From assembly GCA_009835515.1 (NCBI GenBank), contig VXXH01000097.1:1-8515 (forward strand): a DNA stretch of 8,515 nt, written 5' to 3'. Positions 7,848 to 8,515 of the stretch are shown here, in pieces. The stretch is from Candidatus Poribacteria bacterium (GTDB lineage Bacteria > Poribacteria > WGA-4E > WGA-3G). A program made the translations under genes and the position numbers. How positions within the stretch are numbered: the stretch's first letter is position 1; each line of letters starts with the position of its first letter. The notes below the pieces were generated by a model that searched no databases, had not been told where the DNA came from, and saw nothing but the letters and a program-made list of their open reading frames with translations.

Positions 7848-8300
7848 TTGTTGAGATCTTCCTTTATCTTTCCCGTTTTACGAGAGGTTTACAAAGGGTA
7901 TGCTGAACACTACGCGCTCTGGATAAAAAAGCCGATCGCTTATGATGAGATGCTGAGCGGTACCCCAGACTACTTTATCTCGACACGATCTGAATTGGGC
8001 AAACTTGTTGGTACACCGTTAATAATGCTGGTTGAAGCGAAGAAGAACGACTTTGAGCAAGGTTGGGGTCAATGCTTGTCGGAATTGGTGGCTGCCCAAA
8101 AAATCAATGCCGAGCTGGATATTCCAGTATATGGTATTGTCAGCGACGGAACTCAGTGGCAATTTGGACAGCTAGCTGGCGATACCTTCACCCAGAACAG
8201 AACAAGTTTTAGCATGGATAATTTGCCTGTCCTATTTGGTGCGATTGATTCTGTCTTCAAAGCGGCAAGCGAGGTTTATCAGAAAACATCCACCCCGTAA
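7848..8300 (+). CDS. Solitary PD-(D/E)XK nuclease-fold protein, short form (150 aa)
   Basis: The core reads GTPDYF, then MLVEAKK, which supplies the Asp and the E-x-K of the PD-(D/E)XK active site (residues 41, 63 and 65 from this start). It continues with DFEQGWGQCLSELVAAQKIN, whose two glutamines recur in restriction-type relatives, and with VYGIVSDGTQWQFGQL. This matches, from memory, a widespread stand-alone family of uncharacterised proteins related to HsdR N-terminal nuclease domains. The active-site residues are intact, so nuclease activity is possible but unproven. The frame stays open back to TTG 7617, but a near-consensus promoter lies inside that extension and the extra residues resemble no family N terminus. 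AAAGG seven bases before TTG 7848 supports the short start; TTG 7851 is the alternative. Relatives I recall carry roughly 50-70 more N-terminal residues, so this copy may be 5'-truncated. It stands alone, divergent from the cytochrome-domain gene, with no methylase or helicase beside it. Confidence 0.8.
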   Translation: MLRSSFIFPVLREVYKGYAEHYALWIKKPIAYDEMLSGTPDYFISTRSELGKLVGTPLIMLVEAKKNDFEQGWGQCLSELVAAQKINAELDIPVYGIVSDGTQWQFGQLAGDTFTQNRTSFSMDNLPVLFGAIDSVFKAASEVYQKTSTP

Positions 8301-8331
8301 GCACTGTTAGGCTGCTGACGTTAGCAGTGCT
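8300..8331 (+). terminator. Hairpin between convergent genes, possible weak terminator
   Basis: AGCACTG (8300-8306) pairs with CAGTGCT (8325-8331) right at the stop codon of the plus-strand gene. A competing hairpin uses CTGCT (8312-8316) and AGCAG (8323-8327), which share bases with the outer stem. Only ATTAAAATT follows on the plus strand, so the usual U-run is missing. The element overlaps the last codons of the minus-strand gene. Confidence 0.4.
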
Positions 8332-8498
8332 ATTAAAATTCCAAATCCGATAATACTAAGGATAGTCCACCAGAAACCTTGTGAGCGTCCAAATTTGATG
8401 TTTTCTTCATCCCTTTTGTTTAACAATCCATTTTCTGCTTGCTGCGCTATCTGCGATCTCACGCTATTTGCTATTACCGTTTTGTCGATATTTTCCAT
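8307..8498 (-). CDS. Small single-pass membrane protein (63 aa), unknown function
   Basis: I do not recognise this protein. Residues 1-40 are polar and mixed-charge (MENIDKTVIANSVRSQ, then AENGLLNKRDEENIKFGRSQ) and could be helical. Residues 41-60 (GFWWTILSIIGFGILIALLT) form one strong membrane segment that ends almost at the C terminus, a tail-anchor-like layout with the N-terminal part probably in the cytoplasm. A GGGAGG motif lies only two bases before the ATG, too close for normal initiation, and the frame is open upstream to the window edge. The true start may therefore lie outside the window or use another codon, and the gene could be 5'-incomplete. It converges on the nuclease-fold gene with 6 bp between stops. 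Nothing links the two functionally beyond proximity. Confidence 0.65.
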   Translation of the reverse strand: MENIDKTVIANSVRSQIAQQAENGLLNKRDEENIKFGRSQGFWWTILSIIGFGILIALLTSAA

Positions 8499-8515
8499 TA
8501 CCTCCCGTTTTATAC

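Noticed and set aside
7848..8498. Restriction-modification or toxin-antitoxin system
   Set aside because: No methylase, helicase, specificity subunit or recognisable antitoxin is present, and the two genes are convergent rather than co-transcribed.

Overview
The window most resembles a genome fragment from the Planctomycetes-Verrucomicrobia-Poribacteria side of the bacterial tree. Two signals point there. One is a very large secreted protein with planctomycete-type cytochrome c domains (PSCyt1, PSCyt2/DUF1549, PSD1/DUF1553). The other is a tandem pair of internalin-like leucine-rich-repeat (LRR) proteins that share an N-terminal 'IPDxNLAxxVRxxL' motif, a type I associate with Candidatus Poribacteria. 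The phylum is an inference; there is no rRNA or marker gene here.

Layout. Positions 1-7593 form one minus-strand block. In transcription order it holds a 1279-residue c-type cytochrome/PA14-like/DUF1553 protein (7593-3754, GTG start), a compact intergenic hairpin (3715-3746), a 556-residue LRR protein (3701-2031), and 7 bp later a second LRR protein (2023 to the left edge). The second LRR gene stays open for 674 codons and runs out of the window, so its C terminus is missing. Both LRR arrays are exact 66-bp/22-residue tandem repeats without any length change: 20 full units in one and at least 27 in the other. All three products have signal-peptide-like N termini, so they are predicted to act outside the cytoplasm. 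They may be one operon.

Positions 7594-7847 are a divergent control region. It holds two back-to-back sigma70-like promoters, both with 17-bp spacers (minus: TTGACA/TAAAAT; plus: TTGACT/TATAAT). A small dyad lies over the predicted minus-strand start site, and a hairpin presents the plus-strand Shine-Dalgarno sequence in its loop. The plus promoter drives a short gene for a PD-(D/E)XK nuclease-fold protein, which I start at TTG 7848 rather than at the far upstream TTG 7617. This gene converges, with 6 bp between stop codons, on a small minus-strand gene for a 63-residue protein with one C-terminal membrane segment (8498-8307).

How the genes may work together. The minus block looks like a cell-surface or periplasmic module: a putative haem-bearing, ligand-binding protein followed by two solenoid binding proteins with many Trp residues in their beta strands. 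Planctomycete genes with PSCyt2/PSD1 domains are commonly followed by a DUF1501 gene. None is seen here, and LRR genes take that place. No CRISPR array, RNA gene, transposase or insertion-sequence end was found.
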